Assembly: GCF_002161085.1 (NCBI RefSeq)
Contig: NZ_NFLU01000003.1
Span: 124,001-188,000, forward strand
DNA length: 64,000 bases
From: Flavonifractor sp. An112
GTDB lineage: Bacteria; Bacillota; Clostridia; Oscillospirales; Oscillospiraceae
Reading direction: 5' to 3'
Shown: piece after piece, positions 15,874-24,977 of the stretch
How positions within the stretch are numbered: the first letter of the stretch is position 1
How the letters are laid out: every line of letters begins with the position of its first letter
Made by a program: the position numbers and the translations under genes
The notes under the pieces: model-generated
What the model was told of the DNA's origin: nothing
The model's database searches: none
What the model saw: only the letters and a program-made list of their open reading frames with translations

Positions 15874-17745
15874 ATGCCCGTATTGGAGGAATACCACAAT
15901 GCGCTCCGCCTGGGACAAAAGGAGATCAAGGCGGCGGCAGCCCGGGGGGAGGAAACCGGCCTGCAGGTGCTGCCCGGCGATCCGGAGGAACTGGCCATGC
16001 GGCGGGAGAGCCTGGGCGTGGTGGAGGTGCCCAGCGAGCTCATCGTGGGTACCTGCAACAAGCTGCGGCGCAACAGCTTTTCCCCCGGCTTTTATCCCGC
16101 CCTGGAGGCTGACAGCGAGTTTGCAGGCAAGTGGGCGTCCCTCTGTCAGGCCCACCTGAATGAAGGAATCCGGGACCCCATCAAAGCGGTGGAATACCTC
16201 AACCGCTTCTATGTGGTGGAAGGCCACAAGCGGGTGAGCGTGCTGAAATACTTTGGGGCCATCACCATTCCGGCGGTGGTCACCCGGCTTTTGCCCCGGC
16301 CCTCCGACGACCCGGAGGTGACCGCCTACTACGAGTTCCTCAACTTCTACCAGATGACAGGGCTGAATTTCCTGGTGTTCCGGCGGCCGGGAGAGTACCG
16401 GGAGCTGATGGAGGCCATGGGACGGCCCAGCCGGGAAGCGTGGAGCGCGGAGGAGATCCACGATTTCCGCTCCTTTTACTATATGTTCCGGGATGCCTGT
16501 CTGCGGGAGAATGCCGATCAGCAGTACATCTCCCTGGCTTTCCTGGTATATGTGAAGCTGTTTGGCTATCAGGCTTCCCAGGGCAAGCTGTCCACCCAGA
16601 TCGCCCGGGAACTGCCCATGATCCGGCAGGAGGTACGCAACCGGCTGGAAAACGCCGGGGTGACCCTTATGCTGGAGGACACGGTGAAAAAGCCCTTGTT
16701 CCCCTTCCATCCTATCGGCGAGCGTTTGTGCGCCGCCTTCATCCACGCCGGCAGCAGCGATACCTCCCGCTGGGTCTATGAGCATGAGTGCGGCCGCTAC
16801 CTGCTGGAGGATACCATGAATGACCAGCTCTATACCCTCTCCTATGAAAATGCCGTCACTGAGCAGGCGGCGGAGGTGGCCATCAACGATGCGGTGGCCA
16901 AGGGGGCGGACTTGATCTTTACTACCGATCCCTCTCTGCTGCTGCCCAGCGTGAAGCAGGCCGTGCGCCATCCGGAGGTGAAGTTCTTCAACTGCTCCCT
17001 CAACAACTCCTATCCCTCGGTGCGGACCTACTATCCCCGGATGTATGAGGCCAAGTTTATCAAGGGCGCCATTGCCGGGACCCTGTCCCGCAGCGGATGG
17101 ATCGGCTATGTGGCCGACTACCCCACCTTCGGCACCATTGCCAGCATCAACGCATTTGCCCAGGGGGCCAGAATGGTCAACGCCAATGCCCGGGTGCTGC
17201 TGTCCTGGAACAGCCTGAAGGAGGGTGGGGGCATTGACAGCCTTCGGGCCAAGGGCATCGTGTATATCGACTACCTGGACCGGCTGGCCGCTAACGCCGG
17301 GCCCCGGTCGAGAGAGCTGCATAATCTGGCCATGATCCATTGCGACTGGGGGCGGTTTTACCAGAGCTTGGTGCGGCGGGTGCTGGACGGCAGCTGGAAA
17401 AAGGAAAGCCGGGGCAGCAGCGCTATCAGCTACTGGTGGGGCCTGAACCAGAAAATCGTGGATGTGCTCTGTTCCCGCCGCCTGCCCGCCGGCACCCGGC
17501 GTCTGGCCGGCGTGCTGCGGGACGCCATCCGGGCCGAGCGGCTGGACCCCTTCTACGGGGTGCTGATGAACCAGCAGGGCCATGTGGTGTACGGCGATGA
17601 CGGCCCGCTGCCCGCCCAGCAGATCCTGTCCATGAACTGGCTGTCCAGCTATGTGGAGGGGTCCATTCCCAAACCGGATGAGCTTACCGATCAGGCCAGG
17701 GAGTGGATGAGAGTCCAGGGCTTTGAGGAGGCTGGACTGAAGTGA
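15874..17745 (+). CDS. cytosolic BMP-family ligand-binding protein with ParB-like domain
   Basis: The product has 623 residues. There is no signal peptide. Residues 60-140 contain a ParB/sulfiredoxin-like motif (YVVEGHKRVSVLKYFGA). Residues 285-580 resemble the basic membrane protein (Med/PnrA) periplasmic-binding fold: AFIHAGSSDTSRWVYEHECG, DLIFTTDP, KFIKGAIAGTLSR. Relatives are usually secreted lipoproteins that bind nucleosides, so a cytosolic copy suggests an intracellular sensor like B. subtilis Med. No ABC transporter genes are near. The ATG at 15874 is chosen because GGGGG precedes it and upstream sequence is not protein-like. It overlaps the following phosphoesterase by four bases. 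Confidence 0.7.
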   Translation: MPVLEEYHNALRLGQKEIKAAAARGEETGLQVLPGDPEELAMRRESLGVVEVPSELIVGTCNKLRRNSFSPGFYPALEADSEFAGKWASLCQAHLNEGIRDPIKAVEYLNRFYVVEGHKRVSVLKYFGAITIPAVVTRLLPRPSDDPEVTAYYEFLNFYQMTGLNFLVFRRPGEYRELMEAMGRPSREAWSAEEIHDFRSFYYMFRDACLRENADQQYISLAFLVYVKLFGYQASQGKLSTQIARELPMIRQEVRNRLENAGVTLMLEDTVKKPLFPFHPIGERLCAAFIHAGSSDTSRWVYEHECGRYLLEDTMNDQLYTLSYENAVTEQAAEVAINDAVAKGADLIFTTDPSLLLPSVKQAVRHPEVKFFNCSLNNSYPSVRTYYPRMYEAKFIKGAIAGTLSRSGWIGYVADYPTFGTIASINAFAQGARMVNANARVLLSWNSLKEGGGIDSLRAKGIVYIDYLDRLAANAGPRSRELHNLAMIHCDWGRFYQSLVRRVLDGSWKKESRGSSAISYWWGLNQKIVDVLCSRRLPAGTRRLAGVLRDAIRAERLDPFYGVLMNQQGHVVYGDDGPLPAQQILSMNWLSSYVEGSIPKPDELTDQAREWMRVQGFEEAGLK

Positions 17746-18332
17746 AGATTTTGGCTGTGGCCGACTACGAGTCCCCCGCCCTCTGGGACTATTTTACGCC
17801 GGATAAGCTGGAGGGGGTGGACCTGATCCTCTCCTGCGGGGACCTGAAATCCCATTACCTGTCCTTTTTGGCTACCTTTGCCCACTGCCCGGTGCTCTAT
17901 GTCCATGGGAACCACGACGGGCACTATGAAAAGGACCCGCCTCTGGGTTGCACCTGTATCGACGGGCAGTACTATGAGTACCAGGGACTGCGTATCGTAG
18001 GCCTGGGGGGCTCCATGCGCTATAAGAAGGGCCCCCACCAGTACACCGACAGGGAGATGAATCTGCGGGCCATACGGTTGGCCCCAAAGCTGTATTTTAA
18101 AAAGGGGTTTGATATTCTGCTGACCCATGCGCCGGGCAAGGACATGGTGCCCTGCACCGACCTGGCCCATACCGGCTTCCGGGCTTTTAACCGGATGCTG
18201 GACAAGTATCAGCCCGCCCTCCATCTCCATGGACACACCCATCTGAATTACGGCCGGAGCATCCAGCGGGAACAGCGCTACGGCAAGACCAGAGTGATCA
18301 ACGGGTATGAGCGCTATCTGATTGAACTTTAA
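17742..18332 (+). CDS. calcineurin-like metallophosphoesterase
   Basis: The product has 196 residues. Four of the five metallophosphoesterase motifs are present: LSCGDL, GNHDG, LLTHAPG and LHGHTH. The first, normally DxH, reads VADYES, so the metal-binding His is replaced by Glu at residue 9. The GTG start overlaps the stop of the BMP-like gene as GTGA, so the two are made together. The pair could bind and hydrolyse a related nucleotide ligand, which is inference from the neighbourhood. A strong terminator follows. Confidence 0.8.
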   Translation: MKILAVADYESPALWDYFTPDKLEGVDLILSCGDLKSHYLSFLATFAHCPVLYVHGNHDGHYEKDPPLGCTCIDGQYYEYQGLRIVGLGGSMRYKKGPHQYTDREMNLRAIRLAPKLYFKKGFDILLTHAPGKDMVPCTDLAHTGFRAFNRMLDKYQPALHLHGHTHLNYGRSIQREQRYGKTRVINGYERYLIEL

Positions 18333-18335
18333 CCG

Positions 18336-18375
18336 AAAGCAGGCGGCGGAAGGATTACCTTCCGCCGCCTGCTTT
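18336..18375 (+). terminator. rho-independent terminator
   Basis: AAAGCAGGCGGCGGAAGG pairs perfectly across ATTA and ends in TTTTCTT, four bases after the stop of the phosphoesterase. Confidence 0.9.
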
Positions 18376-18524
18376 TCTTCCAAGATGGAACCTTTTCAGA
18401 CGGAAAACGTCTGTAAAAAGGAAACGTATACCAAAGAAAGGAGCGGCGGTTTTCGGCGGAGATTTCCTGCGGAAGGGCATACACTGGTGCTGGCGGATGT
18501 CCAACCTAAAGTCGACTGGGAAAC

Positions 18525-18540
18525 TTAAGGATTTGTTAAG
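18525..18540 (+). promoter_or_regulatory. CiaR-like direct-repeat box
   Basis: TTAAG occurs twice with an 11-base period (CTTAAG-GATTT-GTTAAG), the layout of the streptococcal CiaR box and of OmpR-family response-regulator sites in general. It lies 15 bases upstream of the -35 box of the export operon. An 11-base tandem repeat, TTTGTCATTGC, follows at 18543-18564 and overlaps the -35 box. Confidence 0.5.
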
Positions 18541-18554
18541 AATTTGTCATTGCT

Positions 18555-18583
18555 TTGTCATTGCTTACCTTACCCGGTATGCT
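18555..18583 (+). promoter_or_regulatory. promoter of the MacA/MacB-type operon
   Basis: TTGTCA and TATGCT are spaced by 17 bases, 43 bases before the start codon at 18626. Confidence 0.65.
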
Positions 18584-18625
18584 AGAATGGCAGTGAACAA
18601 GCAAGTACACAAGGAGGAGTTCAAT

Positions 18626-20644
18626 ATGACGGATCAACAGACGCCTGTGCTCGAGCGGCCCGCTCCGGGCCAAACGCCGCCGGCTGGGGCGCCTTCCGGC
18701 CCCAGAAAGAAAAAGCGCCGCAGTAAGGTCAAGCTGATCGTGGGCCTGCTCATTACCGCGGCGGTGATTGCCGGAATTGTCTTTGCTCTGTGGTACTTTG
18801 TGTTCCGGGAGGATCAGACTGGACTGGGTGAAGCCATGACCGACACCGTTCAGCTGGGGTCCATCCAGGTGAAGGTGGAAGGCAGCGGCATGGCCAAGGC
18901 CAACAAATCGGCCACTGTTACACCGGGCACCGGTACCATCCTGGAGCTCTATGTGAAGGAGGGTGACCAGGTCACCGAGGGCCAGCCCCTCTACCGCATG
19001 GACGACACCGCGGCCCGGGAGGCCGTCAAGGCCGCCCAGGAGACTGTGGACGACTGCCAGAAGCAGCTCCAGGCGGTCTACGAGAAGATCGGGGAGCTGA
19101 CCATCAAGGCCCCTCATGCCGGCAACCTGCGGGAGGTGGCCAACCTGAAGGCGGGAGATACGGTGAACGAGGGCGACACCATCGCCACCATCGTCAACGA
19201 CACCAAGCTGCGCATCTCCCTCTATTACAGCTATGCCTATGAGGACAGCATCAAGGTGGGGCAGACCGCCCAGATCACCATCCCCTCCATTATGGGAAGC
19301 CGCACCGGTACGGTGGAGAAGATCAACAAGGTCCGCTTTGTCTCCCCGGAAGGGGCCACCCACTTTGAGGTGGTCTTTGTGCTGGACAATCCCGGCACCC
19401 TCACCGAGGGGATGGAGGCCTCCGCCTCCCTCACCGCCGCCGACGGCACCCCCATCTACCCCTATCAGAACGGCAAGCTGGAGTTCTATGAGACTACCGT
19501 GGTGAAGGCCAAGGCCTCCGGTCCGGTGGAGAGCTTTGGACTGCTCAATTACGCCGACGTGAAGGCGGGCCAGGTACTGGTCCAGCTGGGCGCTAAGGAC
19601 TCCGACGAAGAGATCAGCGCCAAGGAAGAGGCCCTGAAGGCCGCCCAGGAGAAGCTGAAGGAGGCCAATGATGAGCTGAGCAAGTATAACGGCGTAGCCC
19701 CCATCGCCGGTACGGTTCTGTCCTGCAGCCTCATGGAGGGTGAGGAGGTACAGAGCGGCCAGGGCATCAGCATTGCCGATACCTCCCAGATGACGGTGGA
19801 GATCAGCGTGGACGAGCGCAATGCCCAGTACGTCAAGGTGGGCATGATGGTGGATCTGGACCAGTATGGCACCCCCTACATGGGCGTGGTGCAGAGCGTC
19901 TCCCTCACCGCCTCCGGAGAAAACGGCGTGGCCTCCATCCCGGCGGTGGTTGCGGTGGACAACTTTGACGGCTCCATGATCCCCGGTACTTACGTCAGCT
20001 ATTCCTTCGTGGCCAGCCAGTCGGACAACTGTCTCACCGTGCCTGTGGCCGCTGTGAAGTACGTCAGCTTCAACAATGTGACGCTGCCCGACAATATGGA
20101 TGCTCCCCCTGCCAAGAACGGCGGCGAGGATGGTATGGACGGCGAAATGGGCGGTAGTGACCTGCCCGATGACGGCAGCGTGATTGACGGTGAGATCCTG
20201 CCCGACGACGGCGGGACCGTTGACGGCGGAAATGTGATTATCGACGACGGCGGCATGATCATAGACGGAGATATGTCTGTCAGCGGCGGCGCGGTGGCAG
20301 TGCCGCAGCGGTATTCCGGCAGCGGTGTCTCCGCCCGTAAGCTGGGTGTGGTCGTCATGCCCGGTCCGGGCATCTCCGCGGGCGGCGGCGCCAGTAGCGG
20401 TATGGGCGGCGGTTCCTCCGATGAGGAAACCGGCACCATCGTCTTTGTCAAGTCCAAGGAGGCCCCCGCCAACGCCATTCTGGAGCCAGATCCCGCTTGG
20501 GAGTGCCCCGAGGGCTTCTGGGCTGTGCCGGTGGAGATCGGCCTGGCCGACACCACCCGTGTGGAAATCAAGCGGGGCCTGAACGAAGGCGACGAGGTGT
20601 TTATCGGCTACGCCACCCAGAATGCCGATAGTTGGGGTGGCTGA
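18626..20644 (+). CDS. MacA/HlyD-type export adaptor with long acidic insert
   Basis: The product has 672 residues. A basic cytosolic start and one membrane segment (about 36-60) precede the adaptor: a lipoyl-like half (TPGTGTILELYVKEGDQVTE), a short coiled-coil hairpin, a second lipoyl half (ILSCSLMEGEEVQSGQ-like) and a beta-barrel domain. Residues about 490-600 are an Asp/Gly-rich insert unlike usual MacA. The adaptor would join the ABC pair encoded next. AAGGAGGAG precedes the ATG. It is the first gene of a four-gene operon with the ATPase 1 base downstream. Confidence 0.8.
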   Translation: MTDQQTPVLERPAPGQTPPAGAPSGPRKKKRRSKVKLIVGLLITAAVIAGIVFALWYFVFREDQTGLGEAMTDTVQLGSIQVKVEGSGMAKANKSATVTPGTGTILELYVKEGDQVTEGQPLYRMDDTAAREAVKAAQETVDDCQKQLQAVYEKIGELTIKAPHAGNLREVANLKAGDTVNEGDTIATIVNDTKLRISLYYSYAYEDSIKVGQTAQITIPSIMGSRTGTVEKINKVRFVSPEGATHFEVVFVLDNPGTLTEGMEASASLTAADGTPIYPYQNGKLEFYETTVVKAKASGPVESFGLLNYADVKAGQVLVQLGAKDSDEEISAKEEALKAAQEKLKEANDELSKYNGVAPIAGTVLSCSLMEGEEVQSGQGISIADTSQMTVEISVDERNAQYVKVGMMVDLDQYGTPYMGVVQSVSLTASGENGVASIPAVVAVDNFDGSMIPGTYVSYSFVASQSDNCLTVPVAAVKYVSFNNVTLPDNMDAPPAKNGGEDGMDGEMGGSDLPDDGSVIDGEILPDDGGTVDGGNVIIDDGGMIIDGDMSVSGGAVAVPQRYSGSGVSARKLGVVVMPGPGISAGGGASSGMGGGSSDEETGTIVFVKSKEAPANAILEPDPAWECPEGFWAVPVEIGLADTTRVEIKRGLNEGDEVFIGYATQNADSWGG

Positions 20645-20645
20645 T

Positions 20646-21341
20646 ATGCTGATCGATGTAAAAAACCTCTTCAAGATCTACCATGAAGGGGAGGAGAGCG
20701 AGGTCCGGGCCCTGGACGGGGTGAGCCTCACGGTGGACCGGGGGGAGTTCGTGGCCATCATCGGCCAGTCCGGCTCCGGCAAGTCCACCCTGATGAACAT
20801 CCTGGGCTGTCTGGATATCCCCACCTACGGGGACTACCATCTGGACGGGGTGGACGTGACCGAGCTGACCGATAAGCAGCTGGCCCACATCCGCAACAAG
20901 CAGATCGGCTTTATCTTTCAGGGATTCAACCTGATTCCCGCCCTCAACGCCTGGGAGAACGTGGAACTCCCCCTGATCTATCAGGGGGTGCCCGCCTCCA
21001 AGCGTTGGGACCGGGTGGAAGCCGCTCTGGAGCGGGTGGGGCTGGCCGACCGGGCGGAGCACAAGCCCACCGAGATGTCGGGCGGTCAGCAGCAGAGGGT
21101 GGCCATTGCACGGGCCATTGCCACCCAGCCTCCCATCATCATGGCCGACGAGCCCACCGGCGCCCTGGACTCCCGCACCGGCAAGCACGTGCTGGAGATC
21201 CTCCACGGGCTCCATGAGGAGGGCTCCACCATCATCCTCATCACCCACGACAACGGCATCGCCTCCACCGCCCAGCGGGTGGTGCGGATTTCCGACGGAC
21301 ACATCATCTACGATGGAGACAGAGAGGGGGCCTTCCAGTGA
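20646..21341 (+). CDS. MacB/LolD-type ABC ATPase
   Basis: This ATP-binding subunit has 231 residues with Walker A GQSGSGKST, Q-loop FIFQGFNLIP, signature MSGGQQQRVAIARA, Walker [13 protein letters not shown] and the H-loop LITHD. It belongs to the MacB/LolD/FtsE group, which powers mechanotransmission rather than transport through the membrane. It starts 1 base after the adaptor stop and ends inside the start of the permease gene. Confidence 0.92.
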   Translation: MLIDVKNLFKIYHEGEESEVRALDGVSLTVDRGEFVAIIGQSGSGKSTLMNILGCLDIPTYGDYHLDGVDVTELTDKQLAHIRNKQIGFIFQGFNLIPALNAWENVELPLIYQGVPASKRWDRVEAALERVGLADRAEHKPTEMSGGQQQRVAIARAIATQPPIIMADEPTGALDSRTGKHVLEILHGLHEEGSTIILITHDNGIASTAQRVVRISDGHIIYDGDREGAFQ

Positions 21342-22546
21342 ATCTGACGCAGGCGTTCAAGATTGCCGTCAAGTCCATTGCGGCCAAGAAGGCCCGCTCC
21401 GTCCTTACCATGCTGGGCGTCATCATCGGTCTGGCCGCCGTCATTATCCTGGTGTCCTATGCCCAGGGCCAGAACCAGCAGATGCGGGCGTTCTATGAGA
21501 GCCTGGGTACCAACATCATCAACATCAATGCCAGCAGCTGGAACAGCGAGAAGGTATCCGATGAGCTGTACGACTACTGTATGGAGCTGGACGAGTATGT
21601 ACTGGGCGTCACCCCGGTGGTGCAGATGTACAATCAGACCGTCATCAAGTACGGCGCCAAGACCCTGGACAACTACAATACCCCCTGGGAGGAATCTCCC
21701 CAAGTGGTGATGGGCAACCAGCAGTTCTCCCTGTGCAACAACTTTACATTGGCCAAGGGCAGAGACATTGCCTACCTGGATGTGAAGAACTACAACCAGG
21801 TGTGCGTGCTGGGCTCCAAGATGGCGGACGCCCTCTTCAACTACATGAATCCGGTGGGCCAGACCATCACCATCAACAACATCCCCTTTGAGGTCATTGG
21901 AGTCTATCAGGAAAAAGACCCCAACAACATGACCGGTATGGACCGCTACATCGTGCTGCCCTACTCCATGAACCGGGTGCTCAACGGCCAGACCAGCATG
22001 GATACCTTTGTGGCCAAAGCCAAGGACTCCGAGTCCACCACCCGGGCCATCACGCTGCTCAAGGGCTTCCTTCAGGGCCTCATCGACCCCAACAGCGGTT
22101 ATTACAGCGTCACCACCCCCAACCAGATGCAGGAGGAGGGTAAGGAGCAGGATCAGATGCAGCAGCGCTTCCTGGGCGGTATCGCCGCCATTTCTCTGGC
22201 GGTAGGCGGTATCGGTATCATGAACATCATGCTGGTCACCGTCACCGAGCGTACCCGGGAGATCGGCATCCGCAAGGCCATAGGTGCTGAGCGCAAGAGC
22301 ATCATTGCCCAGTTCCTCATTGAGGCCTGTATGATCTGCGGCATCGGCGGCATCTTTGGCATCATCGTGGGTTATATCGGCACATTGATCGTGGGGAAAA
22401 TATCCTTCCATACCATATTGATACCCAACGCCGGGATAACGGTGGGCGCCTTCTTTATCTCCGTTGCCCTGGGCGTGGCCTTTGGCCTCTATCCTGCCAT
22501 CAAGGCCTCCGGCCTCCAGCCGGTGGAGGCTCTGCGGGCAGACTAA
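21338..22546 (+). CDS. MacB-type FtsX-domain permease
   Basis: The product has 402 residues. One membrane segment near residues 20-45 is followed by an extracellular domain of about 220 residues. The C-terminal FtsX domain has three helices (GGIAAISLAVGGIGIMNIML, then a TERTREIGIRKAIGA loop). The fused ATPase of true MacB is separate here, as in Gram-positive systems. The GTG start overlaps the ATPase stop by four bases. Export of a peptide, lipid or drug is possible. Confidence 0.88.
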   Translation: MNLTQAFKIAVKSIAAKKARSVLTMLGVIIGLAAVIILVSYAQGQNQQMRAFYESLGTNIININASSWNSEKVSDELYDYCMELDEYVLGVTPVVQMYNQTVIKYGAKTLDNYNTPWEESPQVVMGNQQFSLCNNFTLAKGRDIAYLDVKNYNQVCVLGSKMADALFNYMNPVGQTITINNIPFEVIGVYQEKDPNNMTGMDRYIVLPYSMNRVLNGQTSMDTFVAKAKDSESTTRAITLLKGFLQGLIDPNSGYYSVTTPNQMQEEGKEQDQMQQRFLGGIAAISLAVGGIGIMNIMLVTVTERTREIGIRKAIGAERKSIIAQFLIEACMICGIGGIFGIIVGYIGTLIVGKISFHTILIPNAGITVGAFFISVALGVAFGLYPAIKASGLQPVEALRAD

Positions 22547-22558
22547 AGGAGTGAGATC

Positions 22559-24925
22559 ATGAAAAAGAGAACTTGGCTTTCCGCCCTGCTGGCGGTGGCG
22601 CTGCTGGTGAGTATGCTGGTGGTGCCTTCCGCCTCCGCAGCCGGCAATACAGCGTTCACAGATATTACAGACCCCGACCAGGCCAACGCCGCTGAGATGC
22701 TGCGTCTGCTGGGCGTGGTGAACGGTACCGGCGGCGGTGCCTTCCGGCCCCAGGGCACCCTGACCCGGGGTGAATTCTGCAAGATGACGGTGGAGATCAT
22801 GGGCCGGGGCGATGAGGAGCCTGCCCAGCGCAGCCGCACCATCTTTACCGACGTCAGTTCTACCCACTGGGCCAGAGGCTATATCAACCTGGCCGCCTCC
22901 ATCACGGTGGGCGGCTCCGCCGGCGGCGATGGAGAGAGCTCCACGGCGGGTACCCGCCTCATCATGGGCGTGGGAGACGGTTCCTTCCAGCCTGACCGGG
23001 TCATTACCTGCGGTGAGGCGGTCACCATCCTCATGCGGGTGCTGGGGTACGGCGACGGCGACGTAGCCGGCGGCCTCAACTGGTACGACGGCTATATGGG
23101 GCTGGCCGGCTCCGCCGGACTGCTGGATAAACTGAACCTGACCGGAGCATCCACCATCTCCCGTGGCCAAGCTGCCATCCTGTTCTACAACCTGCTCTTT
23201 GCCAAGACCAAGGGCAGCGACAGCCTCTACCTCACCGGCCTGGGCTGCAAGGTGGAGGACGGCGGCATCCTGCTGGATGTGAATGCCACCCTGGCTGGCT
23301 CCAACACTGCGGTCAAGACCACCACCGGCACCTACAAGACCGACCGGGCGGGGCTGGACGAGAATCTGGAAGGAATGCAGGGCGACGTGGTTCTGGACAA
23401 GAACGACAAGCTGCTGGCCTTCCAGCCCAAGGAGAACATCACCAGCCGGGCGGCAAATGTGGCTGAGTGGGCCTACAACGAAGCGCGCCTCACCGGCGGC
23501 GAGACCCTGGAGCTGCCGCCTCAGACCACCGTCTATCAGGACGGCGAGAAGAAGGTGTATGAGGAGCTGTGGCAGGATCTGAAGCCGGGCACCCCCGTTA
23601 CCTTCTACTACACGGCGGAGGGCAAGGTGGACTATCTGTTCCTGCGCTCCGCCTCTGCCTCCGACACCGCTATGGTGGCTCGGAGCGTACCCTCCGGAAA
23701 TCCCTTTACTGCCCTGACCAAGGGGGAGGGCAATTACCAGATCTACAAGAACGGGATGCCCGCCACCGTCAATGACATCCGCCAGTATGACGTGGCCACC
23801 TATGACAGCGGCGCTAAGGTCATGAACATCTCGGACCTGCGGCTCACCGGTATGTATGAGAATGTCTACCCCAACACCGATACTCCGGCCAAGATCTGGG
23901 TCATGGGTGTGGAGCTGCCGGTGTTGCCCTGTGCGGTAGAGGATCTGCGCAACTTCAAGATTGGCGATACTCTGACTCTGTTGCTCACCAGTGACGGAAA
24001 GGTGGCTGGTGCAGTTACCACTGCTGCGGCCAAGGGCAATGCGGTGGGCTATGTGGAGAGTATCACCGAGGATGGTAAGGCTACCGTGCAGCTGCTGGAT
24101 AACGTGCTGGGCGAGGTGAAGGGAAAAACCTCCTACCGGAAGGACAGCGCCACCAAAATGATGGGAGAGCTGGTTACCGTCTCCTCTTATAAGCTGGGCC
24201 AACTCACTTTGACCCGGCTCACCGGCGGCTCCTCCAGTGGGATTACCGGCAAGCTGGATGTGGCTGCCCGTACTCTGGGCGGCGTGGCCCTGGCCGACAA
24301 CGTGGCGGTATACGAGAAGGTGGGCAGCAGTAAGCTCCAGCCTGTCAAGTACAGCCAGATCACCGCCGTCAGCGTGCCTTCCTCCAAGATCCTGTATGCC
24401 AGCAAGGATTATGCCGGCCGGTACAATGTGCTGGTACTGAACGATGTGACCGGCGATCTGTACACCTATGGCTTCATGAGCAAGGGTACCATGACTACCC
24501 CCTCCAGCATGGGAGAGATTGTGAACTCTACCGTAATTGTGACCACCTCGGACAAGAATGGAGAGACCAAGCTGGAACTGGTGGGCGGAGTGGAAGTGCC
24601 CCGCAACGCGGTAGGCGGTATGGTCGCCTCTCTGAATACCCTTCAGGATAAAAACAAAATTGCCGGTTATGTGTTCCTGAAGGAGCTGGATGGCGTACGC
24701 CGCAGCGCCTTTGACATGAAGGCCAAGACGGTGACTACCACCGACATGGTGCTGCCCATTTCGGACAGTGTGGTGTGCTACAACAAGACAACCAAGCAGT
24801 GGTTTACGGCGGAGGACCCCATGGATGCCCTCAATCAGGCCCGGGCCTTCTCCGACAACATCACCATCTACTACGACCGCACGCCGGAGGAGGGCGGCAA
24901 GGTCCGTATGGTAGTGGTACAGTAA
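22559..24925 (+). CDS. SLH-domain surface protein of the export operon
   Basis: The product has 788 residues with a signal peptide ending SASAAG. Two or three SLH domains follow (about 32-75, 95-165, 170-220; FTDITDPDQANAAEMLRLLG, FTDVSSTHWARGYINLA). The remaining 560 residues are beta-rich with no known domain. AAAGGAGTGAG precedes the ATG, 12 bases after the permease stop, and there is no terminator between them, so it is the last gene of the operon. The arrangement suggests an outer partner for the export system, which is inference. Confidence 0.8.
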   Translation: MKKRTWLSALLAVALLVSMLVVPSASAAGNTAFTDITDPDQANAAEMLRLLGVVNGTGGGAFRPQGTLTRGEFCKMTVEIMGRGDEEPAQRSRTIFTDVSSTHWARGYINLAASITVGGSAGGDGESSTAGTRLIMGVGDGSFQPDRVITCGEAVTILMRVLGYGDGDVAGGLNWYDGYMGLAGSAGLLDKLNLTGASTISRGQAAILFYNLLFAKTKGSDSLYLTGLGCKVEDGGILLDVNATLAGSNTAVKTTTGTYKTDRAGLDENLEGMQGDVVLDKNDKLLAFQPKENITSRAANVAEWAYNEARLTGGETLELPPQTTVYQDGEKKVYEELWQDLKPGTPVTFYYTAEGKVDYLFLRSASASDTAMVARSVPSGNPFTALTKGEGNYQIYKNGMPATVNDIRQYDVATYDSGAKVMNISDLRLTGMYENVYPNTDTPAKIWVMGVELPVLPCAVEDLRNFKIGDTLTLLLTSDGKVAGAVTTAAAKGNAVGYVESITEDGKATVQLLDNVLGEVKGKTSYRKDSATKMMGELVTVSSYKLGQLTLTRLTGGSSSGITGKLDVAARTLGGVALADNVAVYEKVGSSKLQPVKYSQITAVSVPSSKILYASKDYAGRYNVLVLNDVTGDLYTYGFMSKGTMTTPSSMGEIVNSTVIVTTSDKNGETKLELVGGVEVPRNAVGGMVASLNTLQDKNKIAGYVFLKELDGVRRSAFDMKAKTVTTTDMVLPISDSVVCYNKTTKQWFTAEDPMDALNQARAFSDNITIYYDRTPEEGGKVRMVVVQ

Positions 24926-24930
24926 ACATG

Positions 24931-24967
24931 AAAAAGCCGCCCCCGCGTGAAGCGGGGGCGGCTTTTT
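24931..24967. terminator. bidirectional terminator
   Basis: AAAAAGCCGCCCCCGC and its complement are separated by GTGAA, between convergent genes. Confidence 0.9.
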
Positions 24968-24977
24968 GCATTTCAAA

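Noticed and set aside
21308-24976. Very long open frame on the minus strand opposite the SLH protein and permease
   Set aside because: It is a shadow of GC-rich codons: rich in His, Gly and Leu, without a ribosome site or known domain, and it covers genes with clear domains on the plus strand. The same holds for the minus-strand frame at 8811-11099 and the plus-strand frames at 12938-15655 and 24966-26759.
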